A stretch of DNA of 64,000 nt from Micrasema longulum (Eukaryota > Arthropoda > Insecta > Trichoptera > Brachycentridae): assembly GCA_022494885.1 (NCBI GenBank), contig JAGVSM010003668.1, positions 1 to 64,000 on the forward strand, given 5' to 3'. Positions 1-12,660 of the stretch are shown here, in pieces. A model generated the notes under the pieces. That model made no database searches. It was not told where the DNA came from and saw nothing but the letters and a program-made list of their open reading frames with translations. The first letter of the stretch is position 1. Every line of letters begins with the position of its first letter. The translations under genes were made by a program, and so were the position numbers.

Positions 1-290
1 ATTTATTAGAATAATAATGTTTGTGAAAGCAAATTATTCTACCAAACCCCAAAAGGAACACTCCCACACTACCAGAAGTCAAACTAGAGGATGGGTCATG
101 GGGTCTACCACAAACTCTGAATTCGGACAAAAAAAATTCAGGTTTCTGGACCTCAAAATATTTCATATGTTACCCGAACATTGCAAAACCATGACCCAAA
201 TTCAATTAGATAAATTTGTAAATAATTGGTTACTGGATTTACGTAGAGAAAAATCGGAAAATTTACTCAAAAACATTCTTAAATAATAAA
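1..290 (+). pseudogene. Non-LTR retrotransposon ORF2 C-terminal tail, cut by the window edge
   Basis: An open frame from about 17 to 286 reads as the end of a non-LTR retrotransposon polyprotein. It has a HTTRSQ-like stretch, then FRFLDLKIFHMLPEH, then a short basic tail and stop. Many jockey/CR1-like elements end in this pattern (H.TR ... YG...F.....KI.N.LP). No reverse transcriptase motif is inside the window, so the identification rests on the tail alone. The exact clade is not determined. Confidence 0.5.
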
Positions 291-3200
291 CGGTATAATC
301 AAATATTGTATAACTGTATAATAAATTAAATAGTAGGTAGTAATGTAAATGTTTATTTTTGCACACAAATGTCTGCCTTAAAACAGGTTGTACCTAGTTA
401 GGCAGACTAGGCATAATCCAGAGAAATATATTACCTAAATATGCATGTATTAGATAAGAATTTTTTTTTCAGAAACAATGATTATTATTATTATTGTTGT
501 CGAGGTGGGGTTCCGCCTTAAACAAGGAGATCAGTATGAGGGGTTCCATGGCCGAAAAACATTGGGAACCGCTGCCTTAGGGAGCGAAATTTGGTACTTG
601 TGTGCAAAGGTTTGTACTAACTCGAAATATTGTTGAGTTATGGTATAGGTACCTATTTAATGTCTATGGTGGGAGGACTTATGAGTATAAGTAGGAAAAC
701 ACAATTTTACAGGAGAACCATAACAACATTTGTAATTATAAGCTTATACTTTTAGTTAAAGGGCATTCCGTGTAAAATGAGATAGTTACATAAATTTTAA
801 ATTTCCATTTATCACCTCTAGTTTAATAATAACATATAGCTAAACGTCTGTATTTAAAAATCTAAGTACAAAAATTTATAAATAATAATTTAAATGTAAC
901 AATTACAATGAAAATCCAACAAGAAATATTATCAGCAATATATTGATCAACTGTGTCGTATCATATAATCATAGACTTTCATATTCAATTTCCAAAAAGG
1001 TTCTCACCTAAGCCCACGACCCGTTTACAAAAATAATAGTACATATTTTACTCCCAGGAGTTATGAAAAATAAAACTTATTTGGGACCGTACATATAAAC
1101 GAAACATTTTTGTGACAATACATAGTTAATACATCCAAAATAGTAAGAAAACATTATATAAGAAACATAAAACACAGTACTTTACACCATCTATATAAAT
1201 GACATTAATAACTATCACTATCTTAAGTAATATTTTTTAATTGCGGCACTTTTGGATTGTCTATTCGACTTTTCGTGTTTCAACTCATCGGGCAGTTTAT
1301 TCAATTCGGAATGACCAATATTTTCCAGAGACCTTCTGCCGAACTTCGTTCGAGCGAAACTTAGACACGAAGATTTCCCGAGTTACGCGTATTGTAATTG
1401 TGAATATCATGACCATGACTTTAATTTCACTAGTTGACACATAAAATAATTTATTTACTCAAACGTTAGTAAAAACAACAAAAACATTTAGGTATAAGCA
1501 ATTTGAGGAACACACAATTATTTAGGTTTTCCTAACCCCTACAAACACAGGAAGTGGGAGTATATTATGTAGTATTGGGGAAGGAAAATATTTTCAGCAC
1601 AACACCAGATGGGGAACATTCAGGAAATGATGCATCTAGCGTCTATGAGGAAACTTGAATACTTCCAAAATACTCGGCCGCGGGGCGTCATTAAAAACAC
1701 ATGAAATGAAAAGGAAATTACAGTCGCATAACGGAAACGATTACTTGAAATAAAAGTACATATAATGCAATCCACATAGCCAGAAATGCATTAAGCGGGT
1801 CGGGTCGTAGAGATCACTTGCTTTCGTAAGTATTTTTGAAAAATAGTCCTAATGAATGCTAATGAACAAAAAACTCGACCATTAGCCATTCAAACATCCT
1901 ACATTCATAACACGTGATCAAATTGGATATTATTAAATAAAACAGCTGACAGTCGATATAAGGTTTAAAAAATAATCAATATAGAAAAAACACAAAAAGT
2001 ATTGAAAGAAAAATATATTAGGTAGGTAGGTAGGTACATATACAAATAATTCCTTTTCATATTAACACTATGTATATATGCACATACTTTAATCTGAAGG
2101 TTGGCTTGCATGGGCGCTCATCTTGCGGCTTTTCTTACAGTAAAAAAACCTTTTATGGATATGAATTTCATGATTTGACTGGATTTGGTTCTCGTTTCAT
2201 TTCTTTCTGTTTTTTTTGTATTGTTTATTTTATGGTATTTGAAATATTTTAGTTGTTTTATTTTTTTTTTAAAATAAATTTCACAAATAGTACATGTTTT
2301 TTTTATATTCTATACAAATCTCCAAAAGTAGCGAGTGCAAAATACCACGCAAGTAGTGCTGCCTTGAATTAAAACATATTTATTATTAAATCATTACAAT
2401 AATTACAGTGCGCGGCATTATTAATAATCAAACAATCGATAAAATATTAGGTCATTATGTCGCATTAAACTAAAATAATTTATTGAAACAAGTGTTAGGC
2501 ACATGTAAATGTGGTCGCAGAAAGTATTCAGCATCCCAGAATGGCCTCAACTGATATAATTCGAGTGTAATAATGATTCAAATGAATGCGTACACAAATG
2601 TAGGTAAATTGGCATCCCAGAGGGGCCCCCGCCCGATGAAGACTGATTGCAGTTTTCTCGGGGCTCCGAGGAACTAGATGACTGAAAAACACAAACCTAG
2701 TTACCTTCCAGAGCTTTAGAGAACGTTTGCTGCAACTTTGGGTTTCGGGAAAGAGCCAAGCTGGGTAACCGTTCCATTTTCTTCTCGGCCATCTCGGCAA
2801 ATAACTGCTTACGGTATGCGTAATTTGAAGTCGATTTTGCTTAAAACCTGTTCATCAACCTGATTTTAATTCAAATGAGAAAATTAAATTTTAAACAATT
2901 TAATGCAATTGTTTAAGCAATTGACAATAATTCATAAATACGGAAGTACCTATATTATTATGATACTTGACGTCACCGTTTTTAACGTAACATCAAAATT
3001 TTATTTTTAATCAATCCTCGCTATATAGTACGTAGTATGTAGCTACAAATGGTACATCAATTTTTAAAAAACGTACAAAATATAATTTAAATCAGTATTT
3101 GTACTTATAAAAATGCTTCGTCGAAAATTCGTTTATTTTCTTGTTGAATTGCCACTAAGATCAAAAAAAGTACATCATTTTATGTTGTGAGGATTGTTTT

Positions 3201-6200
3201 TTTTCGTTCCTGTAGTGTAGTGGAATGGAGATCCACCTAGTTCGAAGTTCAATAGAACTGAACTGATCTTATACTTACACAGACACTATAATTAAGTATG
3301 TGAATAAATAAACAATATGATTTATTTAGACGTAAATATTATAGTTTCTAAGGCGTTATAAAAGAAGATGGAGGAAAGTAAAGGGTGGTGCCTCCGCCCA
3401 TATCGACGCTATTAGACGCTAAATGGGTAGACAATTGGGTATGTACCTATTACAATTCACACTAAACCGTTGCGCGCTGGTTATGATCCCACTCCCACCT
3501 AGTTACAGCTTACAGCCAGACCTGACCTCGATTCTGAATTTCGTCTCTATTTACATACGCGGGTAAATATTAAAGCAGGTGGCTGAATGGACGAATTATT
3601 TTTAACGCCAATTTAATAATTATTATCGTTACAAAAACCTTGAAACTACGCAGAGACACTTATTCTCAAAATCGAGACTAAAAAAGTAAATGATAAACTT
3701 GAAACCTGATTAATAAAAGACGCTTATATTTATTTTATCGAAAATACACATTTTACCAAAACCAGCCAATATTCAGATATATTTAATAAAACTTAAAAGA
3801 TTTGGATTTTTTGTAGACAAAGACTTCGATTCATCGATCATCGGTTTCAAGCGTTGTACGTAACTTGATTAAGGCTAGACCCGACCCCTTTTACAAAATT
3901 GTACACGCGAGTACTTATATTATATGGAAAAAATGAAGAAACATTAATTTAAAACTATTAATTCAATAAAATTTGGGTAGGTAGATACAATATTACGATC
4001 GATAATTATTTAAGTACATACGTTCATAAGGTCAATGACCTATAGTTTATTATTTTCAAACTATTAAGTAATTACATATTTTAAAAATAACACATAAAAC
4101 CTTTATGTTTAATATAAACAGACAATTAAATAACAAATTTTGTATGCGAACTGATTTATTTATTTTTATTTATTTAATTTTACAATACGCTCAAGGGGCA
4201 TTTACAAAAATTATACAGGTAAGTACAAACATAGTAAGTAATAATTTTAAAAATAAACAACACTTTTTTTGCATACATGTAGAAACAAATAAACATGCTG
4301 CAATGCAAAATAAAAAGTGAAACTTTGCATAGCAAAAAAGAAAAAAAATAAATATGTATATAAGAAAAGTGTTAGAATTGAAAAGCAAATTGTAAATAAC
4401 TTGTAAATAATATAAGCAAAAAAATGGTATTAATGTTAAAAACAAATAATAAAAATTAGTTTACAGTAAGTATATATAAGTTAATAATATAATATAAGGT
4501 GCACAAAAATATAAGATAAATTAATTTTCAGAAAGAAATAAGATACACAACAAAAACAGAGAAAAAATTGCATGAAAAAGAAAGTTTTATTACGAATTTA
4601 ATAATTAGTTTTAAACAATGCATTTAAGAACGTTTTAAAATGAATAGTTGTTTTAAAAATATCTATATCACAAGTAAATTTGTTGGCTAAGGAATGTAAA
4701 CGTGGAATCGGAAGTTTCGTACAATTTTAATTTACAAATATGTATTTTATTTTTTGTGTTAAAATAGTGGAATTGCTATGCTTTGGAAATGTACTTATAT
4801 TCGCTATATTAATCCATACTATCTGAATTCTAAAATTACATATAGTACACTTGCTTCTGTAAATACAAAATAGGGTTTACGAAAGTCAATATTGTTCTAA
4901 TGCTACAAGTTTAGTTAAAACTGTTGCGTTATTATTTAGTAAAAACGGAGTCGCTTCGTAAGTAATATTAAATCGTGTATCCAGCTATTATTAGTCAGCG
5001 GTGAAAACAAACTTATTTACTATTTAGTTTAATTAACAATTTAGTTCTACTCCAAATCTTATTGAAGTAAATTAAATAAATACAGTAATGAGAATCTGTA
5101 CTTTACCAAAATGTACACAAAGCTCATAATACAAACTGGCATACCTATCTACTTATGTAATATTATCATTTTTTTCCAGGATATTCGCGTGCATTCGATA
5201 AACAAACAAGAAGATAAATAATTTGTATTAAGCGATAAAGCTGTTTGTCAATCCTACGTCATGTTCCGTGAAATTCGAAGGTGGTAAGCGACGCCCTTTT
5301 CGCGAGTGAATGTTGTCTCTATCCTTCAAAGGCCCTTCAAAAATCTCGCAAAATAGGGGCTAAAGCTTTATTGCCTGTTGATGATTTTATTGGGCATTCT
5401 TATACGCCACCCTTACTTTTCGCACACGGGAGTCTTATGAAAAAAATGTAATGGCTCGGAAAATGACGTGTTCCTCGGCTCGTAAATTTAAGGTTAAGAT
5501 GAGTGTGATCACTCGCCCGAAACTCGTAACTTGTTGCCAATAGGGGTGCGCGCTACGCACTACGGTACTATATAGGTACTAGATACTACGGAGCATCTCT
5601 CGCCTAACCCTTCATCTAGGGGTGATATTCCAAACGCTCTGGCGGCCGTACAAAACACTTTTATCTCGCGTATTTCATATGTAAATACACGAGATATAAC
5701 TGTTTTCTACTGCGAGGGCGGTACAGAATAGCACCGCAGGGCGCTTTATTATTCCGAAAGGCTAGTTATCAGCTATTCAAGCGAACGGATTGCCGACAGA
5801 GATGAGCTTAAGCGACAACGAGGAAGTTTAGTGCTACGGGAAATTATTTATAAAAATGTTTTTCTTACACGCGGTAAAAATAACGGCACTTAATTGTACG
5901 GTGAAGTTTCTCTGAAATGTATAAAAAAATCATAAAAATGAGCTTCTTTGAAACTCATAAGTTGATTAGAACAATAACAAATCAATTATAGCGTTGTTAT
6001 TTATTGTGACGGATTTCCGGTTTCCAGGTAACTATGTTTTTCAACGTTTGGTGTATTGACAGCTATCTCACCGACGACAGCGCGTGAAGTCACGGGCGGG
6101 ATAATTTCAAAACCACGAAACATTAAAAAATCTAAAGCGACGATAATACTATACTCAAAAATATCACTTTTGGCTTAGTTTGATAATCTACATATTACAA

Positions 6201-7740
6201 ATAATAATTCATCGTTACGGTGATCGCCTGGATTAGAAATAGCGGGCGATATATGTGCATTGTTTATTTTGAAATTTGATTTATGTACATGTCTAGCCAT
6301 ATAGTAATATATAAATGAAGTTGATACACTCCCGGATATCATAAATACGAGTGTTTTATAAGTAAATAATATCACATGTGGCGCGATGAAATATTTAATA
6401 TAGGTAACATGAAACAACATCGTTGAATGGAAACATTAAACACAAAGACGACCAAGTCTAGTAATGTTTGAGTAGATTTGAAATCACAGAGTTAGAGTAT
6501 GAAAGCCCCGCTATTGCGTTCTATGCAATCGAGACTCGATACACAATACACACGCGTTTGTTTGAACATACGTCGCATGGGCACGAATTGAAATATTTAT
6601 CAGTGTAACTATAAAAGAAATGTACCAATCTTTCATTCAAATGTTGTTTGCTTATATAATAAAATAAAAAGGCCAAGGGGTGGATGGATGGCATTGATAA
6701 ACACCTGATCACATCGACGCGGGCAAATGTTGGACCAGCTGAAGCATGTGGGCAGCAGGCATAACAAAAAGATGCGAATCTCAAACATTCCATTTTATAT
6801 TTAACAGTTTTTAAAAAATACTTTAAGTAATAATCGAGCGCTTAAGAGGATACACAGTCTAACTTTTCTACGTACAAATATATTTTCGTATTTTCTCCCT
6901 GGATTATGGCACTAGAGCGATGATTTTTACACACTATGGATATCCACCATTGTCATGTCTATGGCTTTTAAAAAAAATATTGATAAATTGTCTTTTATAG
7001 AAGCTAGGGTCATGCGAAAACCCTAAAAAGCGCGTAGTTTTATCTGCTGTTTTCGAACGAACCTAAGGTATACAAATATAACTGTTTTAGAAAAAAGCAA
7101 AACGATCAGACAGAAAAAAAAATTAAAATCTTTCTTTAAAAAAAAAATATTAAATTTTGGGGTGCGGAAAACGGGACTACTACTCGCCTACGGCGTAAAT
7201 AAATTAAAGCTTAAGCTGAAAGCCATTGTGAAAAACGAAAGAACTTAAGTTAAATAGAAGAATATTTATATAATTTATTTATTTATTTAAAACTTCAAGT
7301 ACAAAGAATAAGTACTTTGGCGGATTTGCTAAATTTGCGGAAGTGCTTATTGCTAAAATCTTCCAGCCAACCAAAAACAGACTAGTCAAAAGAAGATTTG
7401 GTCAAAAATGTGTACTAAAAAACGATAAAAAAATATATATCAAAAGATACATGCATGAAAAAAAAAAACTAATTAAATAAAAATAACAGCTGTTTTTTTA
7501 ATTGGGAGAAAATACATCTAAATATTAAAAGCACACGTTCTATTTTATTTATTTTTTTAAATTGTGGTATTGTTTTTTTTTTTAGAAACGCGAATACTAT
7601 TTCTTGTTAGTTTGACGCGATTTAGATTCTGTTTACTTTTGTATATTAATTTAAAGTATAATAAAACATAATTTGAATACATACTGTTTGGCTAAACAAA
7701 TATTTTATAAACGAATACATAATATCATATGTATGTATGT
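291..7740. other. Gene-free AT-rich intergenic stretch
   Basis: No exon with convincing protein similarity was found on either strand. Short open frames here are low-complexity and lack splice-supported extensions. Notable items are a (GGTA)4 run near 2021-2036, a T-rich block with TTTATTTATTT at 4157-4185 that resembles LINE 3' tails elsewhere in the window, and a repeat-like segment at 6838-7210 that partly matches 8930-9070 (shared TTTCGTAT...GGATTA context). Confidence 0.5.
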
Positions 7741-7947
7741 ATTATAAGCATGCGCCTCAACGATGTGTCTCGCTTACGGCGAAGCGAGGGGCGCCTGCAA
7801 ATTGTCGCCGTAGTGACAATATTTGCATTATGCCTGGGCATGTTTTATTTAATCTTCTGAATTCAAAGAAAATTCTTGCATTCAATAAGTAATTATTAGA
7901 GTAGATGTTTTCTTAGTATTTACATTCCTTTGGAGTGACTACGGGTA

Positions 7948-8148
7948 AAGGCCAAACTCCACAAGAGCGGCGCTGGGCCGCACTGAGCGGCACTGAGCGT
8001 CGCGTCGCGGCAACACGAAATATTATTTTCACAGTTTTGGATGAAACCATCGGCATTTACAGCTGCACTTCACTGCGTGGCGCTCCATGCGAAATTTCTT
8101 CGCGCAGCGCCGCTGAAGTGGAGCGCCGTTGTAGTGCGGTTTGACCTT
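7948..8148. mobile_element. GC-rich fold-back MITE-like element
   Basis: This 201-bp island is much richer in G+C than its surroundings. Its ends are inverted: it opens AAGGCCAAACTCCAC and closes with the complement of AAGGTCAAACCGCAC. Inner GC-rich blocks (AGAGCGGCGCT on the left, AGCGCCGCT on the right) also pair, so nearly the whole element could fold on itself. I could not fix a target-site duplication. The 69-residue open frame across it looks like a by-product of the GC-rich palindrome. Confidence 0.6.
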
Positions 8149-8543
8149 AAGTAATAAACCTTTTTTTTATAAATTAAAGCGCAATTGCACAAATGAAGGC
8201 ATAAATAATAGTGACCGACCGAAACAAGATTTTCAGCCGAAACCGAGACTTATTTAAATAAGCTAAGTCACTTCAAAGCGCGCAAAATTATGTGTTTTTA
8301 CTGTTAAACCTTGCAAGTTAATGAAAATAAATATTAAATAAAATACACAATGAAATAAAACGCATACATTTAATGAGTAAATTCGTTCATTTTAGCGTTG
8401 TGTAATAGTTTGTTGTTATGTTATAAGTACGTAACATATATGTAACAGTTTCTCTTAAAAAGGAATTTCAAAAATACAAGTATGAAAGATCTTAGAAACA
8501 CTAAATATAGTCAAGAAATCACTAAATGAGTTAGATTATAACA

Positions 8544-8680
8544 AGTCTTGCAGCTACTGAGCGCATGGACTATTGAAATTCTAGATTCCACTTAGAAAAT
8601 TGAAATATTTTATGGTTGATAACATTTACATGTTGAAGCAAGATTACCTATAGTCTTGCAGTTACTTATGTTACGACAAT
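8544..8680 (-). repeat. Inverted, diverged copy of the hairpin-array units
   Basis: Read on the minus strand, 8571-8544 carries the same 28-nt core as the array at 12277-12644, with an A-T closing pair like unit 2. A second, decayed core lies at 8652-8677. The sequence between them (AATCTTGCTTCAA, then an A/T-rich spacer, then TCTAGAAT) matches the spacer between units 1 and 2 of the main array, so this is a two-unit inverted duplicate about 3.7 kb away. Confidence 0.7.
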
Positions 8681-9154
8681 GGCAATACCATAACTAATTT
8701 TTTGAATCGACAACAATCCAGTATCTTTAATTGTTTTAATTTTCCACCCGAGTACAGCCGAACGTAATACGACACATCCCGACCGCAGGTTTTTACTGGC
8801 TAAAACCGAAACTTGGGTCGGTCACAAAGAAATAATATTCAATAAATATTCGTTATTGTGTAATAACCGAGCATGAGGACACAGGACTGCACTATAATTG
8901 TTGGATCAATCTGTACATATAGATATTCCCGTTCTGGACTTGCGAGGAAACGCGAGCTCACTTTTCTTCATACAAACGTATTTTCGTATCTTCTTTTCGG
9001 ATTAAAACATTAGATCAATTGGTAGAATTCCGTACTAAAATTTTGTAAGGTATCTAAAATAAAAATACTTTAAAATACGAAGTTTGATTATGTCCTGACA
9101 AGACGAAACGCGTCACACTTTACCTACACTATGGATTTTTTTTTAAATAATGAG

Positions 9155-9710
9155 TGCCGTGAACAGAATGAACTGTGCAAATCAACCTCTAAAAATACAT
9201 ATTTGTCGCAGGAGGCAAAATTAGCGGTTCATAACGGAGTTCTGGTTGATGTATGGGAACAAAATATGGAATTGGAATAAAAACGATGAAAGTAGTCTGA
9301 ATGCTCTCGAAATGCGTTCTCTCGGGCAAATGCGTGGTAAAACTATGTACGATAGATGCAAATGTCGAGTTCCGTACATTATGTAAGGCTGAGATAGGCA
9401 TTATTGAAGAAGGGAGGTCTGCGTTGTTTGGAGATGTACATAGAGCGAATAGACAGCGAAAGAACGGCTTAAAAGATTTAAGATGCGAATGTTAATGGGT
9501 GCAGAAATCGAGGAAAATCGAGAAAGACATGGCATGACCAAATATCCAACAAATACTGAAAGATGGACATGTCAAAAGTCGGAAAAATCGGGATGCGTGC
9601 ATGAAAAAATGAATGAATGTAGAGGGAGCGAGATAGGTACCTACGTAAAGAGATCGATATGGCGTTCTATCCTCTCTGCCTAACCTAACGGGGAAACGGC
9701 GTGATGGCTT
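9155..9710 (+). pseudogene. LINE family A 3' fragment (copy A1)
   Basis: This matches the C-terminal end and 3' tail of the non-LTR element at 51011-52995: TTTGTCGCAGGAGGC, ATGCGTTCTCTCGGGC, AGACATGGCATGACC and CGTTCTATCCTCTCTGCC occur in the same order. The frame is broken several times. It lacks the reverse transcriptase domain, as expected for a 5'-truncated insertion. Confidence 0.75.
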
Positions 9711-9839
9711 TTTAAAAAAAAATATTTGAGTTCATACCCTTTTTTATGGAATTATATATTTTTATAATAATTTTTTTTAAGACGAATGTTTTGGTTGTAA
9801 GTTTTTAATTTCGACGATACGTTTTTAGCAAAATGTTAA

Positions 9840-10145
9840 TGCTCATATCGACCGTCGAATGCCGTTCAAATGGTGCTAAACTGAACAACTGTGGGTGGCT
9901 TCAGCCAGACGACAGAATTTGATCCAGGATACGGTTCTACCCAATGTAGGGAGTGCCGTTTTACCCACCGTTAAACTACTGGGAGTTTTACTCAATTCAA
10001 ATTAGTAGAACGATAAGTTCATGCTTCTACCAGCTGAGACAAATTAAATGCATACGCAAAAATTTGCCGGTTGATGCCGCCCGTCAATTAATAAATGAGG
10101 TATTTTATTACGAAAATGGCGCCATATAAGTTATCCACAATAAAA
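9840..10145 (+). pseudogene. LINE family B fragment with internal deletion (copy B1)
   Basis: Conceptual translation of about 9960-10098 gives FYQLRQIKCIRKNLPVDAAR-like sequence. This matches the stretch just upstream of the LDYCNG motif in the family B copy at 17640-18345. At about 10098 the sequence jumps directly to the family 3' tail (GAGGTATTTTATTACGAAAA, GGCGCCATATAAGTTATCC), so the C-terminal coding segment has been deleted. Confidence 0.65.
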
Positions 10146-11100
10146 TAAAAACATACCGTAGAAATAAAATATTTACAACCATTGATATATAATAGGTCGA
10201 TGTTTACGACCAAAAATTCTTTAAAAATAAATAAATACGTAATTCTATAAAAAGGGGAATGAACTAAAATATTATGTAAACTGTTTTATTTTTAAACATC
10301 ATTAAGGGCATAATTTCATGTAGAATTAAAGAAAAATATCGCAAAATTTAAATAATTAAAAATGCTTGTATTTCATTTCAAAAACACAAATTTAAGATTT
10401 TGCCGCCCCAGTTCTTTTTTAAAATTTATTTTCGTTAAACCATTTTATTTAATTTAAATTCTAAGTCTTTACATGAGTAAGAGTTTACAAAATTTGGTAT
10501 TAATTTAAGGAGGCATAATCTGCCTTTGCAAAAGTAATTATATTTTTAGTTTATAAAACTTTTAAGTACCTTTTTTAACAGAAATATCTAAAAAAATATT
10601 ATTTTTATCTATTGCACGTTTACTTAATTTTTTTCAATCGCGCTATTTAAAAAAAAAAACAGAGTTTTAAAATGGGTAAAACGTACGATTTCTTAACTTT
10701 TTACGAGACTAAAGCCTTAACATTACTAATGTTCGTACAGACTTAAGATTACATACAATGTGTTCTAAATCAAATACCTTAACATTATTTCATAAAATAT
10801 AATCTAATATTGAACACAAAAACTTCATATTTCTAACATTATTTAGTGATAACACTACCGTACGATTCAATAGGGAACGAATATGAAGGATACTGAACAT
10901 ATAGAATTTGTAAAGACTTTTTATTATTATATTTTATTCAGTCTGTTACGAAATTTAAGCTTCGGTATAACAATATTACGTTATTATAAACATTTCAAAA
11001 ATAACAATTCGTATTCTTAAGAATATGAGTTGTGGATAATATAAAAAAAGCTTGGCTATTGAAAGATATTTTTTTCAGGTCGACGATGGCCCGCGGTCTG
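10146..11100. other. AT-rich stretch without a recognised gene
   Basis: No supported exon, RNA gene or element end was found. It is AT-rich with several homopolymer A runs. Confidence 0.4.
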
Positions 11101-11102
11101 TC

Positions 11103-11130
11103 GCCATCAGCCATCAGCCATCAGCCATCA
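11103..11130 (+). repeat. Four-copy heptamer minisatellite
   Basis: The 7-mer GCCATCA is repeated four times without error. Confidence 0.9.
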
Positions 11131-11282
11131 TCTGCCTGCAATGTCCGCTCAATCGCGCCACAATACGCGCTTTGTGCGGGGAACAATGCGTTACGGGGAT
11201 AGCAGAGCACGGGGAAACGGCCCATTGTTGTTCTGAGGAAACTTTCTGAAAGGAACTGGAACATCTGCCGAGGAAGGTGGTC

Positions 11283-11310
11283 GGGACTCGGGACTCGAGA
11301 CTCGAGACTC
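11283..11310 (+). repeat. Second four-copy heptamer minisatellite
   Basis: Two copies of GGGACTC are followed by two of GAGACTC, giving four 7-bp units. It lies within 200 bp of the GCCATCA run. Confidence 0.9.
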
Positions 11311-11381
11311 GCTAGTTGAAGGCACACGTGGCTCTTACAAGATGTTGCGTTACATTTCGCACGCCATAGGTAGATCGACGC

Positions 11382-11932
11382 CATAGAATTAAGAATAGTC
11401 CAGAAACCGCGTACGCGCATCAAACAGAAAGCAAATAAACTACTCATAGGAGTAGTTTTACGTTTTGACCCATTAGTTTCTTTGTAGATGTCGCTCAGTA
11501 CGCAACTTCCGATTTGAATTCAACTGTCCCGTGTTGTGTCGTTTTAAAGTAATACTGCTGGGATATTAAAGAAACAGAGTGGGATCACAATCCATGAGTA
11601 AATAGCAAATGCATGTGTAAGTAGCAAATGCATTACTTAAAAATTTAATTATTTTTCCATCTGTCAGATTGTAAAAGAAAACAAAATGGACATTTTATTA
11701 GTGTTGCCAGGGTAGTAAACATTTTTACGCTACTTTGCTCATCTATTGAGAGAACTAATGAAAATTGGACCTCTGGGATTAAACAACGACGGGAGGATAT
11801 GGAAGAGGCCTATATCCAGCAGTGGAGTACAAAAGGCTGAAGAAGAAGAAAAAGAAGTGGTGGACTTTTGACCGACATTATCTTTAAAACATAAAATATT
11901 ATTTAACACGAAAAAAAATATCCGTTTTATGT
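11382..11932 (+). mobile_element. P-superfamily-like element, 3'-truncated copy
   Basis: It begins with CATAGAATTAAGAATAGTCC, the terminal sequence of the two intact copies at 32345-33021 and 50181-50966, and follows them to about 11932 (TATCCGTTTTATGT). The second inverted repeat is missing. A LINE tail (11788-11857) interrupts it. The THAP-like start seen in the other copies is altered here. Confidence 0.75.
11788..11857 (+). mobile_element. LINE 3' tail inserted in the P-like element
   Basis: GGCCTATATCCAGCAGTGGA followed by AAAAGGCTGAAGAAGAAG is the kind of 3' end and trinucleotide tail carried by common insect RTE-like LINEs. The uninterrupted P-like copy at 32345-33021 lacks this segment, which fixes its limits to within a few bases. 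Confidence 0.65.
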
Positions 11933-12262
11933 AAAAAAAAAAAGCCTTCCCTGCGCATGTAGATGCTCGTACGATCATCTACATGCTGTGGATTGCTAGC
12001 TAGATGTGGATGGCTGGGCCAGGAATAACCATATAGTCTTTCTTTCCAACCATAACCCACAAATACAAAAATTGCCCCAAACAATTGAAAAGTTGTCTTC
12101 TAGCGGACTATATAGAAAAATTCATAATCAGAGCATTCAAATAAATAGTAAGTGATCTTCAAACATAGGAGGCATTTACATCAAAGCATGCTAGTGAAGT
12201 GCACAATACGCATAAATTACCTAATGTTTATTTTTTGTAAATTTATGAATATAATTTAAGTT

Positions 12263-12660
12263 GCTAGAATTCCACTCGTCCATGCGCTTTGTAGCTGCAA
12301 GACGATTGGTAATCTTGCTTCAATATGTAAATGTAATACCATAAAATACCTTTTTTAATGGGGTCTAGAATATCAACAGTCCATGCGCTCAGTAGTTGCA
12401 AGACTTGTTATAATCTAACATAAAATAAGATTTAAAAATTATATTCTAGTATCATTCAATCACTTTAGTTCATTGTCAAAATAAAACATAATGTAAAAGG
12501 GAGCTAGATTACTTACCGTCCATGCGCTCTGTAGTTGCAAGACGTGCTGTTATCTAGTTCCTAACTGTTATAATTGAAATAGATCATAATTTAAAACGAG
12601 GAGCTAGAATCCCAATCGTCCATGCGCTCTGTAGCTGCAAGACGTGCTGGGATATTTATT
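12263..12660 (+). repeat. Tandem array of four hairpin-forming units, nature unknown
   Basis: Four units carry a 28-nt core at 12277-12304, 12378-12405, 12517-12544 and 12617-12644 (spacing 101, 139 and 100 bp). The core contains GTCCATGCGCT and TGCAAGAC. It folds into 4 bp, an internal loop, TGC/GCA, a bulge, GCT/AGC and a four-base loop. The closing pair is C-G in units 1, 3 and 4 and A-T in unit 2. The flanks differ between units yet still pair, for example GGAGCTAGAT with ATCTAGTTCC in unit 3 and ATCCCA with TGGGAT in unit 4. This suggests selection for an RNA or DNA hairpin. A microRNA-like cluster, a structured element of a transposon, or a satellite are all possible; I cannot name it. 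Confidence 0.6.

Noticed and set aside
12263..12660. The spaced repeats could be read as a CRISPR array.
   Set aside because: The window is clearly eukaryotic (spliced genes, LINEs, SINEs), spacing is uneven, and the spacers are related to each other rather than unique.
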